Source: Planctomycetota bacterium (lineage in GTDB: Bacteria > Planctomycetota > Phycisphaerae > Phycisphaerales > UBA1924). Taken from it: a stretch of DNA of 64,000 bases. Location of the stretch: contig JAFEBP010000006.1 in the NCBI GenBank assembly GCA_018242605.1, forward strand, positions 1 through 64,000, read 5' to 3'. A program made the position numbers and the translations under genes. Shown in pieces: positions 1 through 8,500 of this stretch (position 1 is the stretch's first letter; the number at the start of each line of letters is the position of its first letter). The notes beneath the pieces were generated by a model that ran no database searches, was not told the origin of the DNA, and saw nothing but the letters and a program-made list of their open reading frames with translations.

Positions 1-545
1 CCCCGAGCAGTTCGAGGCTGGCCGACGGAGTTGACAAAGTGTGTCCACGGTTCCTGGGTCAGGTCAGTCTCGACGAACTCATGCATCCACGTGTGAGCGG
101 CGAGGATGCCGGTATTGAGCCACGGGTTGGCTTCGGCCCGCTGTTGCCATGGATCCTGTTCGGCAGAATCCCAATCAGGTTCATCGACATCATCTTGCGC
201 GAATAACGTTTGACCTTCCGAACCAAAGTTTTGGAGCAGAATCACGACGTGCGTACGAATGTACGTTTCAAATGCAGGGAACTGCGCCACGAGGCCGTCG
301 ACTTGCTCCTTGACCAACAACGCCGTGTCGTAACCGCTGAGGTCTCGAGATTGTTGAAGAACATCATCGAAGGTCAGGTTGACTCGGACCATCGGCGTGA
401 AGCGCTCGTTGAAGTCGCCGCTATTCCATGTGGACGGCGCCTTCTCGAAGAAATAGCAACGGGGTTGATCCCCCGAGCCCACAGATTGCCCGAACACAAA
501 GCTCCCGAGGATGCAGCAGCAAAAAATGAAGAAGTGAGTGCGCAT
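1..545 (-). CDS. secreted protein, unknown function (3' part outside window)
   Basis: An open frame runs from an ATG at 545 to the left edge without a stop, giving 181 codons. AAGGAG lies about 8 nt before the ATG and decides the start. Residues 1-19 form a signal peptide (FFIFCCCILGSFVFG core), so the protein is exported. The mature part has no domain I recognise; it is acidic in places (DDVDEPDWDSAEQDPW). Its neighbour is another exported protein on the same strand, and many exported proteins here end in a dockerin-like tail, but the C-terminus needed to test that lies outside the window. Coding is supported by the signal peptide and the ribosome binding site. Confidence 0.7.
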   Translation of the reverse strand, partial: MRTHFFIFCCCILGSFVFGQSVGSGDQPRCYFFEKAPSTWNSGDFNERFTPMVRVNLTFDDVLQQSRDLSGYDTALLVKEQVDGLVAQFPAFETYIRTHVVILLQNFGSEGQTLFAQDDVDEPDWDSAEQDPWQQRAEANPWLNTGILAAHTWMHEFVETDLTQEPWTHFVNSVGQPRTAR

Positions 546-761
546 GCGACAACTCCTTTACCTCAGTGAGGTAATGGCCCGTTCTGTTCAGGACGGGTAC
601 TGAAGTTGCGACCCCTTGGAGCGTCCACACGACGCAGACGCCTCTCCAACGAGGCCGCCTGGTTCCAAGATGACGCGGGTCCTATCGATTCCCCGACGAC
701 ATCTTCCAATTCGCGTGACGCGTGGTCGGTGCACCGCCGGCGGGCAAGGACCCGCGATCAC

Positions 762-2048
762 CTATGAACAAGCGCCAGATTCCCAAGAATGAAAGAACAC
801 ATCCACATCCACACCATCAACGCCGCCGTCTTCGTTCACGTCGGCAACGCCGAGCCCGGCTTCCCACGCGTCGAAGAACGCTTGCACGTCAACTCCGTCA
901 ATGCCACCGTCAGCATTGAAATCGGCCGCACATAGCGGACCAAACTCCAGCACATACCCGCGTTGTTCTCGGTTTGGACCCAGCACCTTGCCGCCGATCA
1001 CGCTGGCATCGCCGGACATCGCTAGACACGACGTCAATCTCCAGTCCGGCGGGATCGTGATTCCGTGCAACCCTGCATAGTCTCGGACGGTCTGAATGCC
1101 GCGCGTTTCCGTCCAGATAAACGCCTCTGAAAGATATGGGTCTTGCTGCGAAAGAACTCCTCCGATGGTCTTGCCGTCGTCCGAAACACACATCGCGCCG
1201 GGCGCAATTTCCTGCGAATACGGCAAGATGTGCGCTTGCCGCTGTGCATCCCAGTACACGGCGCCGGTGGAGGCTCCGCCGACGATGACAGACCCGTCCG
1301 CGCTCACCGCGGACGCGTAGTACCCCTCCGAGAGCACAACCATGCCCCTGTCCGAACGCCACTCGAATCCAACGCTCAGGCCCGTGTTCATGTTGATGGA
1401 GATGCCGACAATCGTTCGGCCATCCCGGCTGATGCCGCGTGCTTCGCTGCGCTGGTCACCTGCTCTGGCGAAGCCCAAACCTCGGATGCCGCCCGCCGCC
1501 GTCCATCGAAACGCCTGATACTGCGCCGGGCTTGTCAAGATTGCGCACGAACCTGCCACCGTCAAGCCATCGCCGCTCACACGAACGAGGCTGTTCGCCA
1601 GCGTATAACCGGCGAGCACAGGAAGCGACTGAAACACCCCATTGCGCTGAACTGTTGCACGTGCGTCGGTTCCTGCGATGAGATTCCAAGTCGATCCAGT
1701 GATGACCGACCCGTTGGATGAGACTCCCGAGAAGTTGGCGTACGTCCCTAACCCCTGCCCAGCAATATCCACTCGCCCAAGTGCGGGCGTCCATGTGAAC
1801 CCGCGGTACGGGTGGCTTGAACCTGAGCGTGTGTTTGATGCGGACCCAACCGCCATGCCGCCGTCTTGCGTGAGTGCCATAACAACGCAAGTACTCTCAT
1901 CCGCCCGCGTTTCGACGATGTGGAAACCAGGTTCCGCGGACTGGACCGAAGACGTCAGCGCTATCCCGAGCAACCAAGCTACGAATAAGTGCCTGAGCAT
2001 TGGTCCTGCAGCAATAGACGTGGCCCGCTGTCCGGTGAACCAATCCAT
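762..2048 (-). CDS. secreted HAF-repeat protein with C-terminal dockerin-like tail
   Basis: An exported protein of 428 aa. A hydrophobic signal segment (FVAWLLGIALTSSVQS) sits at about residues 21-36. The body has five to six repeats of about 45 residues pairing an FxWTxxxG strand (FTWTPALG, FRWTAAGG, FEWRSDRG, FIWTETRG) with an SxDGxxxxG strand (SSNGSVITG, SRDGRTIVG, SADGSVIVG, SDDGKTIGG), the pattern of extracellular HAF repeats, probably a beta-propeller. The last 55 residues hold two DxNxDGGxDGxDV calcium loops and end GACS. Start: ATG 2048 has GGAGG 4 nt upstream; ATG 2000 would give a shorter signal peptide. No enzymatic motif is visible; a surface role is inferred. Confidence 0.85.
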   Translation of the reverse strand: MDWFTGQRATSIAAGPMLRHLFVAWLLGIALTSSVQSAEPGFHIVETRADESTCVVMALTQDGGMAVGSASNTRSGSSHPYRGFTWTPALGRVDIAGQGLGTYANFSGVSSNGSVITGSTWNLIAGTDARATVQRNGVFQSLPVLAGYTLANSLVRVSGDGLTVAGSCAILTSPAQYQAFRWTAAGGIRGLGFARAGDQRSEARGISRDGRTIVGISINMNTGLSVGFEWRSDRGMVVLSEGYYASAVSADGSVIVGGASTGAVYWDAQRQAHILPYSQEIAPGAMCVSDDGKTIGGVLSQQDPYLSEAFIWTETRGIQTVRDYAGLHGITIPPDWRLTSCLAMSGDASVIGGKVLGPNREQRGYVLEFGPLCAADFNADGGIDGVDVQAFFDAWEAGLGVADVNEDGGVDGVDVDVFFHSWESGACS

Positions 2049-2817
2049 ATGGCCTCCGCCGTCCGGATACGCCGCGAAGCCTCGGGCGCAAGCACTCATG
2101 ATTCATGCTCCACGGTCAACCCCGCGAAACACATCCAAGCGGTCGGGATCTTCCCAACACTCCAGGACGCAGCGACCGCACGCACCGCGGCCTGAAACCC
2201 ACCCCCGAACGCCCGATACTCCTTGGCACCTTGTGATGGCGCAACGAGCGGGATTGGGTATTCTGGACAAATCTGTCAATTATACGCATGCTCTTGTCAT
2301 GTCGCATCAAAATTAACGGACTTCCGACAAAAACGGCACTTTTGTGGGTTAGTTTGTTCCGCTGTGGCGATTCTCTGACCTGCCTGGAGGAGCATGTCAA
2401 AGGCCACGGCTCGCGTTCGTCATCCTAGTAATCGCACGCATTGGCCCGCGTCTAGATCAGCCATTCCTGCGCGCACGACCCGTACCCCACCTGCCCCCCT
2501 TTCAAAAATCCCAAAACAATCTCCATGCCACTCTCTTCCGCCCCTGCCCAGACAGCCCCGCCCCCTCCTTAAGAAATCTCACGTCCCGCTTCTTTTTCAC
2601 GCCGCACCACCCACCCCCGTGCGCACACCCCCCGCCGAACCACCCCGCTCCTCGCGTAATTAGGGAGGCGCGTAATTCCCGCGCTCCCGCGAAGCAAGGA
2701 GCGCCCGCATGCCCGCCGCTCGTATTCCAACCTGTTACAAACTCCTCCGCCTCCGCGCCGCCACGCCCTTCTCTCCCCGCCCCCATCCCGCCGCTGCTCT
2801 CCGCCGGCAACGTACGC
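2049..2817. other. gene-poor spacer upstream of the repeat array
   Basis: No convincing gene. The 2260-2380 part is AT-rich and could carry promoters. A rightward frame from ATG 2394 to 2663 (89 aa) has a strong GGAGGAG just before its ATG, but the peptide is Pro/Arg/Ser-rich without recognisable features and its tail merges with the C-rich DNA that precedes the repeat array. It is not called as a gene. Confidence 0.5.
2274..2284 (-). promoter_or_regulatory. candidate promoter -10 region for the HAF-repeat gene
   Basis: On the minus strand a perfect TATAAT (2284-2279) overlaps a TTGACA (2279-2274) in a short AT-rich island about 230 nt upstream of the HAF-repeat gene. If TATAAT is the -10, no good -35 stands at 17 nt (TTGATG is 20 nt away). 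If TTGACA is a -35, the -10 at 17 nt is poor. Only a weak candidate. Confidence 0.3.
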
Positions 2818-3605
2818 CACCAAAAGTTCATCGCCGCCCCGCCGCGGCACACCCCCCGCTCCATCACCCAATCCGCCGCGCCCGGACCGCCCAAGCCCCG
2901 CGCCCACCCCACCAAAACTTCATCGCACCCCGCCGCGGCCCCGCCTCAACGCCCGTTCCGCCGCGCCCCTCCCTGCGCCCAAGCAACCTCCAGCCCGAGC
3001 GCAGGCGCACGCACACCACCAAAAGTTCATCGCACTCACCACGCCGCCCCCGACTCCGATCGCGCCGCATCGGCCCACACCGCGCCCAGGCAACCACCAG
3101 CCCCAGCGCAGGCGCCCGCACAACACCAAAAGTTCATCGCACTCACCACGACGCCCCCGGCCCCGATCGCGCCGCATCGGCCCACACCGCGCCCAAGCAA
3201 CCACCAGCCCGAGCCCAGGTGCCCGCCCACCACCAAAAGTTCATCGCACTCACCTCGCCTCGCCCGCCCCAACCGCGCCTCACCGACCCACTCAGCGCCC
3301 ATGCCACCACCAGCCCGAGCCCAGGTGCCCGCCCACCACCAAAAGTTCATCGCACCCACCCCGCCGCCCCCGCCCCAACCGCGCCTCACCGCCCCACCCC
3401 GCGCCCAAGCAACCACCAGCCCGAGCCCACTCGCAACGCACACCACCAAAACTTCATCCCCTTCCCTCCCTCCAGCGTCCTCCCCGCCTCCACCAAAACT
3501 TCATCGCCCCTCCCAGTCATCCCCGCCACACCCTCTCCCATCCGCCGCAAGTCCAAATAACCGCCCCCGCAACCCACCGTGCGCACTCCACCAAAACTTC
3601 ATCGC
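2818..3605. repeat. C-rich tandem array, nine copies of a 17-bp core, about 107-bp period
   Basis: The core CACCAAAASTTCATCGC (S = C or G) starts at 2818, 2910, 3017, 3124, 3231, 3337, 3444, 3491 and 3589; the 3444 copy has one change near its end. Steps are 92, 107, 107, 107, 106, 107, 47 and 98. In the central units the DNA between cores is also related (a shared GCAACCACCAGCCCGAGC block), so this is a tandem duplication. In the last units only the core is kept. On the minus strand each core reads GCG-ATG-AA(C/G)-TTT-TGG-TG. Open frames through it shift frame from unit to unit and are not credible proteins. Confidence 0.85.
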
Positions 3606-3691
3606 ACTCCCCGCATCAACCCACCCCGCCCGCTCCCCCGTCCCAAAACCCGATCTTCGCCAGTATTTCGCAATTCCAAGTTCGAATCCCC

Positions 3692-3720
3692 TTGCGGGGG
3701 GGAGGGGGTTCTACTATTCT
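3692..3720 (+). promoter_or_regulatory. candidate promoter of the PEP-CTERM gene
   Basis: TTGCGG (3692-3697) and TATTCT (3715-3720) stand 17 bp apart in the correct order, about 140 nt upstream of the PEP-CTERM start. The match to a sigma-70 consensus is only partial (3/6 and 4/6), so this is a candidate chosen mainly on spacing and position. The rest of 3606-3865 holds no gene I can support. Confidence 0.3.
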
Positions 3721-3865
3721 GTACCTTGGAGTTGGCGGGAATACCGCCGCGAGAGAGGGACACGGCGTCCCACAGTCTAAACCAGAGAGAACATCGGTTG
3801 AGAGAGCCGGTGCGGGCGCATTCCGTCCACTGCGCCCACACACGCAAAGCACATAGGAGAACAAG

Positions 3866-4960
3866 ATGACCAAGACCATGACAGCGTTGGCAGCACTCGG
3901 GATGATCGCCGGCACGGCAGTCGCCGGCCCCTTCGGCCAGGGAAACCTGGTGGTGATCCGCGTCGGCGACGGCAGCACCGCCCTGAGCAGCGCGTCCTTC
4001 TCCACCTTCCTCGATGAGTACACCCCCGCCGGTGCGCTCGTCCAGTCCATCCCCATGCCCACCGCCCTCAGCGGCGCCAACAAGCGCTTCACCACCAGCG
4101 GCAACAGCACCAGCGAAGGCCAGCTGGCCCTCTCGCGTGACGGCCGCTACCTCACCCTCGGCGGTTACGACGCAGCCCCGGGCACCGCCAGCATCGGCAC
4201 CACCTCGACCACCACCGTCCTGCGCGTCATGGCCCGCGTCGGTCTCGACGGCGTCGTCGACACCAGCACCTCGACCACCGCCTTCAGCGGCAACCAGATC
4301 CGCGGCGTCATTTCCGATGACGGCTCCCAGTTCTGGTCCGCCGGCGGCAACAACGGCATCCAGTTCGCCAGCTTCGGCGGCAACTCCAGCTTCCAGATCA
4401 ACGGCACCGGCTCCACCAACAACCGCAACGTCAACATCTCCGGCGGTCAGTTGTACATCTCCTCCGGCTCCGCCACCAACCGCGGCATCAACACCGTCGG
4501 CACCGGCCTGCCCACCACCAACGGCCAGGTCATGACCCTCCTGCCCGGCACCGCCTCGGTCACCGGCTCGTCCCCCTACGACTTCTTCTTCGTCGGCTCC
4601 GACCTCCTCTACATCGCCGATGACAGCCAGTCCGCCGGCGTCGGCGGCATCCAGAAGTGGCAGCTCCAGTCCGGCACCTGGACCCGCATCGCCACCTTCC
4701 AGCCCAACGGCCGCCTCCGCCAGATGACCAGCACCACCAACGCCGCCGGCCAGGTCGTGATCTACACCACCGTCGTCGACTCCAACGGCATCGCGAGCAT
4801 CCAGAGCCTCGTTGATGTCGGCACCCCGACCTTCACCACCGTCGCCACCGCCGCGACCAACACGCTCTTCCGCGGCATCGAATTCACCCCGATCCCGGCC
4901 CCCGGTTCCCTCGCCCTGCTGGGCCTGGGCGGCCTGATCGCCGGTCGCCGCCGCCGCTGA
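3866..4960 (+). CDS. PEP-CTERM sorted exported protein
   Basis: A 364-aa exported protein. Signal peptide at residues 1-20 (MTALAALGMIAGTAVAG core). The C-terminus has the PEP-CTERM tripartite sorting signal: PAPGS motif, hydrophobic LALLGLGGLIAG segment and a final RRRR cluster, so it should be handled by an exosortase (not in this window). The body is rich in Ser/Thr/Gly/Asn with repeated blade-like strands (RDGRYLTLGGYD, FFVGSDLLYIADD), suggesting a beta-propeller resembling outer-membrane-exported surface proteins. AGGAG lies 6 nt before the ATG. It is a single-gene unit, closed by a strong terminator. No catalytic motif was recognised. Confidence 0.9.
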   Translation: MTKTMTALAALGMIAGTAVAGPFGQGNLVVIRVGDGSTALSSASFSTFLDEYTPAGALVQSIPMPTALSGANKRFTTSGNSTSEGQLALSRDGRYLTLGGYDAAPGTASIGTTSTTTVLRVMARVGLDGVVDTSTSTTAFSGNQIRGVISDDGSQFWSAGGNNGIQFASFGGNSSFQINGTGSTNNRNVNISGGQLYISSGSATNRGINTVGTGLPTTNGQVMTLLPGTASVTGSSPYDFFFVGSDLLYIADDSQSAGVGGIQKWQLQSGTWTRIATFQPNGRLRQMTSTTNAAGQVVIYTTVVDSNGIASIQSLVDVGTPTFTTVATAATNTLFRGIEFTPIPAPGSLALLGLGGLIAGRRRR

Positions 4961-4984
4961 TCCGCATCCTCCTTGATTGTGAAG

Positions 4985-5020
4985 CGCCCGGGTGCTCGTG
5001 CCCGGGCGTTTTCTTTTTTT
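4985..5020 (+). terminator. intrinsic terminator after the PEP-CTERM gene
   Basis: A perfect 8-bp stem CGCCCGGG / CCCGGGCG with an 8-nt loop, followed at once by TTTTCTTTTTTT. It is 24 nt after the stop codon and separates this gene from the following glycosyltransferase. Confidence 0.93.
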
Positions 5021-5086
5021 GGAAGGACGATGCGGCCGCGAACCCGCTGACGCACCCAATCCCGGCCGCACCTACGCTACCCGCCC

Positions 5087-5869
5087 ATGCCGTCGGCATC
5101 GTCCGATCCAAAACCCCCGCCGCGTCTGGATGTGTCCGTCGTCGCCCCCGCGCACAACGAGCAGGAAAACATCCCCGCGCTGGTCGAACAGATCGGCGCC
5201 GCCCTCGCCAACTCCGGCCTCACCTTTGAAGCCATCATCGTCGACGACGGTTCCACCGACCGCACCCGCGCCGAACTGGTCCGGCTCATGCCCGGCCGCC
5301 CCTGGCTCCGCTGCGTCGCCATGACCGACACCCCCAAGGGCAAAGGCAACGGCCAATCCGCCGCCTTCCACGCCGGCTTCCGCGCCGCCGCCGGCGACCT
5401 CATCGCCGTCCTGGACGCCGACCTCCAGAACGACCCCGCCGAAATCCCCGCGATGGTCAAACTCCTCCGCGAATCCAACGCGGGCCTCGTCCAGGGCGAC
5501 CGTTCGCACGCCCGCAAGGACAACATCGTCCGCCGGGTCGGCTCGATCGTCGGCCGCCTCTTCCGCCGCTGGCTCCTCGGCGACACCATCCGCGATACCG
5601 GCTGCTCCCTCCGCGTCATGCGCCGCGACCTGGCCCTCAAACTCCCGCTCGAGTTCCGCGGCATGCACCGCTTCATCCCCATCACCGCTGTTCACCTGGG
5701 CTACACCGTCCGCGAGATGCCCGTCACCCACCGGCCCCGCGTCGCCGGTGAAACCAAGTACGGCTTCGGCATCGTCCAGCGGGCGTTGCCCGGCCTGCGA
5801 GACCTCTTCGTGGTCCGCTGGATGAAGACCCGCCGCCGCCCCGTCGCCAACGTGGAGGTGCGGCCTTGA
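5087..5869 (+). CDS. family 2 glycosyltransferase (polyprenyl-phosphate type)
   Basis: Probably transfers a sugar from a nucleotide sugar to a lipid or polyprenyl phosphate, as in the DPM1/GtrB/ArnC group. GT-A features in 260 aa: nucleotide-binding VDDGSTD at 52-58, metal-binding LDADLQNDP at 109-117, and the group's GCSLRVMRR and later RVAGETKYG blocks. Unlike GtrB it has no C-terminal membrane helices, so it should be cytoplasmic or peripheral. Its stop overlaps the TTG start of the next gene, a small membrane protein, indicating translational coupling and a joint role in envelope lipid or glycan work. The acceptor is unknown. Confidence 0.88.
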   Translation: MPSASSDPKPPPRLDVSVVAPAHNEQENIPALVEQIGAALANSGLTFEAIIVDDGSTDRTRAELVRLMPGRPWLRCVAMTDTPKGKGNGQSAAFHAGFRAAAGDLIAVLDADLQNDPAEIPAMVKLLRESNAGLVQGDRSHARKDNIVRRVGSIVGRLFRRWLLGDTIRDTGCSLRVMRRDLALKLPLEFRGMHRFIPITAVHLGYTVREMPVTHRPRVAGETKYGFGIVQRALPGLRDLFVVRWMKTRRRPVANVEVRP

Positions 5870-6465
5870 AGCTCGGCCCCGTCTTCGCGATGACCGGCGT
5901 GCTCGGCCTGGCCGTGTGGCTGATGCTCGGCCCACTCTCCCCCCGCTCCGTCCCGCTGCAACCCGGCGAAGGCCAGTTCGAGATCTCCGTCGCCCAGCAG
6001 AAACTCCGCGTCGTCCAGACGCCCACCCCCGGCGCCACCTCCCCGCCGACCTACACCTACCGCGTCGTCAACGATCCCTCCGGCGTCAACAAGTCGATGA
6101 CCGCCGACGATTTCCAGGCGATGATCGCCGCCCGCGCCACCGCCAAAGGCCGCGGCGTTATCCTGCGACTCTTCAACGTCTCCAGTTACGCCAACCTCCT
6201 CTGGGTCGCCGTCGGCTTCGGTGGCCAGGCCCTCTTCGCAGGCCGCATGTGGGTCCAGTGGATCGCCTCCGAACGAAAACGCCAAAGCGTCGTGCCCGTC
6301 GCGTTCTGGTACATGAGCCTCGCGGGCGGAATCATCCTGACCACCTACTTCATCTGGCGTCAGGATTTGGTTGGGGTGGTTGGCCAAGCCAGCGGCCTGG
6401 TGATCTACGCCCGGAACATCCGATTCCTGTACCTGAAGAAGCCCGCGGCCGCTCCCGAATCCTGA
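5866..6465 (+). CDS. membrane protein with lipid-A-disaccharide synthase N-terminal-like domain
   Basis: The 199-aa product starts with one membrane segment (residues 4-20) and ends in a LAB_N-like domain (about 105-195) with two to three helices and the typical QWIASERKRQSVVP...FWYMSLAGG...YFIWRQDLV block, known from the N-terminus of some lipid A disaccharide synthases and from small stand-alone membrane proteins beside GT2 enzymes. Residues 25-95 between them are probably periplasmic. The start is TTG 5866, chosen because GGAGG lies 7 nt upstream; ATG 5890 is the alternative and would shorten the first helix. It overlaps the upstream glycosyltransferase by 4 nt. Confidence 0.82.
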   Translation: MKLGPVFAMTGVLGLAVWLMLGPLSPRSVPLQPGEGQFEISVAQQKLRVVQTPTPGATSPPTYTYRVVNDPSGVNKSMTADDFQAMIAARATAKGRGVILRLFNVSSYANLLWVAVGFGGQALFAGRMWVQWIASERKRQSVVPVAFWYMSLAGGIILTTYFIWRQDLVGVVGQASGLVIYARNIRFLYLKKPAAAPES

Positions 6466-6585
6466 TCTTCATTCGCGCAAAATCTGACGCCTCCCAGATG
6501 AATCCGTGTGCCATTCCGGGCTGAAAACGAACAATTTTCACGATTTTGCTGAATTTAAACCGCAAAGGTTGCAAAAACCAAAAAC

Positions 6586-7230
6586 ATGTTGCACATTGAT
6601 GGCGCGATGCGCGTGTATCTCGATGGCCAGCAACTGAACATTCCCCAACCGACGCTCGCCGCCGCGATTGCCGAAGCGGCGGAACGTTCGCGGGTGGCCG
6701 GCCGCAGCATCGTGGACATCTTGGCCGACGGTCAGCGCGTCCAAAGCGACGCCCTTGACGTGGCGAAAGTCCAGGAACTCCGCTTCATCACCGCCAACCC
6801 CGGCGAGCAAGTCAAGGACGCCTGCGCCAAGGCCGCCGCGGCACTCACCGAACTGGCCGAGCGCCAGCAAGACCTCGCCGAAATGATCCACGCCGGAAAA
6901 ACGCAGGACGCTTTCGAGCACCTGCGCTCCATCCTTGAAACCTGGCAAGCCGTCCGCGATGTCGCCGATCAGTGCGGCCAACTCCTGGGCGTTGATCTCG
7001 GCCAGATCTCGCTCCCCGGGATCGACGCGCCGCGGCCTCTGGAACAATGCGCCGCGGGCCTCTCGGCCGCGCTCACCCAGATCAAGACCGGCCTGGCCAA
7101 CGAAGATTGGTCGCTGCTCTCGGACACGATCGGCTACGACCTTGACGCGCTCGCCGGCAACTGGCGCGTGGTCCTGGAGGCGATCGGCAACGCGGCGCCC
7201 ACGCTGCGAAAGGGTGGGGGGGCGCCATGA
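6586..7230 (+). CDS. conserved-looking hypothetical protein
   Basis: Not recognised. The 214-aa soluble protein opens with a short strand-helix region (MRVYLDGQQL, then an Ala-rich helix) and continues as mainly amphipathic helices, e.g. AAAALTELAERQQDLAEM and LRSILETWQAVRDVADQ. There is no signal peptide or membrane segment. ATG 6586 or ATG 6607 (MRVYLDGQ) could be the start; the second leaves a protein that begins directly with its first strand. The upstream 120 nt are AT-rich and probably hold the promoter. It overlaps the next gene by ATGA, so the two are translationally coupled and likely act together. Confidence 0.75.
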   Translation: MLHIDGAMRVYLDGQQLNIPQPTLAAAIAEAAERSRVAGRSIVDILADGQRVQSDALDVAKVQELRFITANPGEQVKDACAKAAAALTELAERQQDLAEMIHAGKTQDAFEHLRSILETWQAVRDVADQCGQLLGVDLGQISLPGIDAPRPLEQCAAGLSAALTQIKTGLANEDWSLLSDTIGYDLDALAGNWRVVLEAIGNAAPTLRKGGGAP

Positions 7231-7937
7231 AGACGGCCGTGGGGAAAAAGGCTGATGAAACAGACCGGTTGATGGAGAAAGCCAGCGAAGCCCTGGCCCG
7301 GACCGAGTACTTCGAGGCCGAAACGCTCTGCATGCGGGCCTGGGAGGCCGCGCGGGCCGTGAACGACTTCGAGCGGCTCGCACGCATCTGCCTGCCCTTG
7401 CAGGAAGCCCGCCGGCAGCGTCGCCACGAAGCCTGCGACGCGCCCACGACCGTGGTGCTGAACGAACTGCCCGGTCCAAAGCAGAAACTCGCCGCAGGCC
7501 GCTATCTGATCGAACCGCCGCTGGTGGGGATCGACGTGCGCACCCTGCGAGAGATCGCCGATCGCCAGCGCGTGCCGATCATGGCCCTCGCCCGCGAACC
7601 CCTGACACGCGCCGGCAAATGGCCCATCGTGGGCGTCGGCACCGGCATGCGCGAGCCGGTGGTCGTGCGAATTCAGGTCGATCCTCCGCAGGGCACCCCG
7701 TCGGTGGCTTGGTTCATGGCGACCCAGGAAGCCCTCGGAGACGCGGCGATCGCCAAAGCGCCCAAGCCCGTGCCGGCGGATCACCACGTGGACGATCTGA
7801 TGGAGCACCTGGAGGCGGTGCCGGACCACGAGAAGCTGATCCAGGCGTTGGAGGCCGCGTGCAGAGCGGCGGTGGGCCAGCCGATCTCTAAGTCGCCCCG
7901 GCGCCGGCCGATCATGGACAATCCGTACTCGTTCTGA
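7227..7937 (+). CDS. conserved-looking hypothetical protein
   Basis: Not recognised. A 236-aa soluble protein. Residues 10-60 look like a TPR-like helical pair (ALARTEYFEAETLCMRAWEAA, with ALARTEYFEAE then a second helix of conserved Leu/Arg). Residues 70-165 form a mixed alpha/beta domain (YLIEPPLVGIDVRTLREIA, then VPIMALAREPLT), and the C-terminus is basic and proline-rich before ending NPYSF. It starts inside the stop of the preceding gene (ATGA) with GGTGGGGGGG just upstream. The pair ends 8 nt before the convergent DUF192 gene, with no terminator hairpin seen between them. Confidence 0.75.
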   Translation: MKTAVGKKADETDRLMEKASEALARTEYFEAETLCMRAWEAARAVNDFERLARICLPLQEARRQRRHEACDAPTTVVLNELPGPKQKLAAGRYLIEPPLVGIDVRTLREIADRQRVPIMALAREPLTRAGKWPIVGVGTGMREPVVVRIQVDPPQGTPSVAWFMATQEALGDAAIAKAPKPVPADHHVDDLMEHLEAVPDHEKLIQALEAACRAAVGQPISKSPRRRPIMDNPYSF

Positions 7938-7945
7938 TCCCTTGA

Positions 7946-8500
7946 TTACTTGGCGAACTTGGCGAGCGCCTCGCGGTCGAGATCGACCTTGTCGCCGACC
8001 TTGACCTTGAGTTCATCCAGCGTGTTGCCCTTGAGCTCGATCACGTACTGAGCGGGCTGGCGGCTGGGGTACTGCTTGAGGCGGGCCTCGTACTTCTCGT
8101 TGCTCGCCATCCACTCGGGCAGGCCGGGGCGGGGCAGGACCTTCTTCTTCTCTTCCTCGCTCCGGGGCTTCTCGGGAACCATCTTGTGCGTGGCGGTGAC
8201 GCGGCCGGAAGTACCGAGGTAGATGATGTCGATCGGGATCGGGCAGTCACGCATCACGAAGGCACGCTGCTCGGCATCCTTGAAGACGAAGAGCATGCCG
8301 CCGGTCGGTTTGATCTCGGTGCGGTCCGAGAGTCCGTGGAAGCGGGTTTTGTCATCGAACGCGGTTTCGAGCTCGAACGACTTGCCGGAGATGACCACCT
8401 TCGCGGTTTTGGGAGGAACGCTGTCATCACAACCGGGCATCGCGAGCAGGCAGGCCGAGGCGATGCAGGCGGTCGTCAGTTCTTTGATTCCAAAAGCCAT
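7946..8500 (-). CDS. DUF192 family lipoprotein
   Basis: 184 aa. The N-terminus is a lipoprotein-type signal peptide (CIASACLLAMPGC, Cys about residue 24). The rest is a DUF192 domain: an extended strand VVISGKSFELE, then FDDKTRFHGLSDRTEIKPTGGMLFVF and the F-MRDCPIPIDIIYL core, a small beta domain found alone in many bacteria and without a proven function. An insertion rich in Lys/Glu (PRSEEEKKKVLPRPG) precedes the last strands. It begins inside the end of gluQRS (25-bp overlap), the last gene of the leftward run. Envelope location is inferred from the lipobox. Confidence 0.85.
   Translation of the reverse strand: MAFGIKELTTACIASACLLAMPGCDDSVPPKTAKVVISGKSFELETAFDDKTRFHGLSDRTEIKPTGGMLFVFKDAEQRAFVMRDCPIPIDIIYLGTSGRVTATHKMVPEKPRSEEEKKKVLPRPGLPEWMASNEKYEARLKQYPSRQPAQYVIELKGNTLDELKVKVGDKVDLDREALAKFAK

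Noticed and set aside
2709..3560. A 283-codon rightward frame and several leftward frames through the repeat array
   Set aside because: Repeats of 106-107 bp change frame at each unit and composition is Pro/Arg/Ala-rich, as expected of GC-rich noncoding repeats; no ribosome binding site supports them.
2818..3605. CRISPR array
   Set aside because: The intervals are themselves related in sequence, the core is only 17 bp, spacing is about 107 bp, and no cas gene is near.
3680..3700. TTCGAATCCCC resembling a tRNA T-arm
   Set aside because: No matching stem, anticodon arm or acceptor stem around it.
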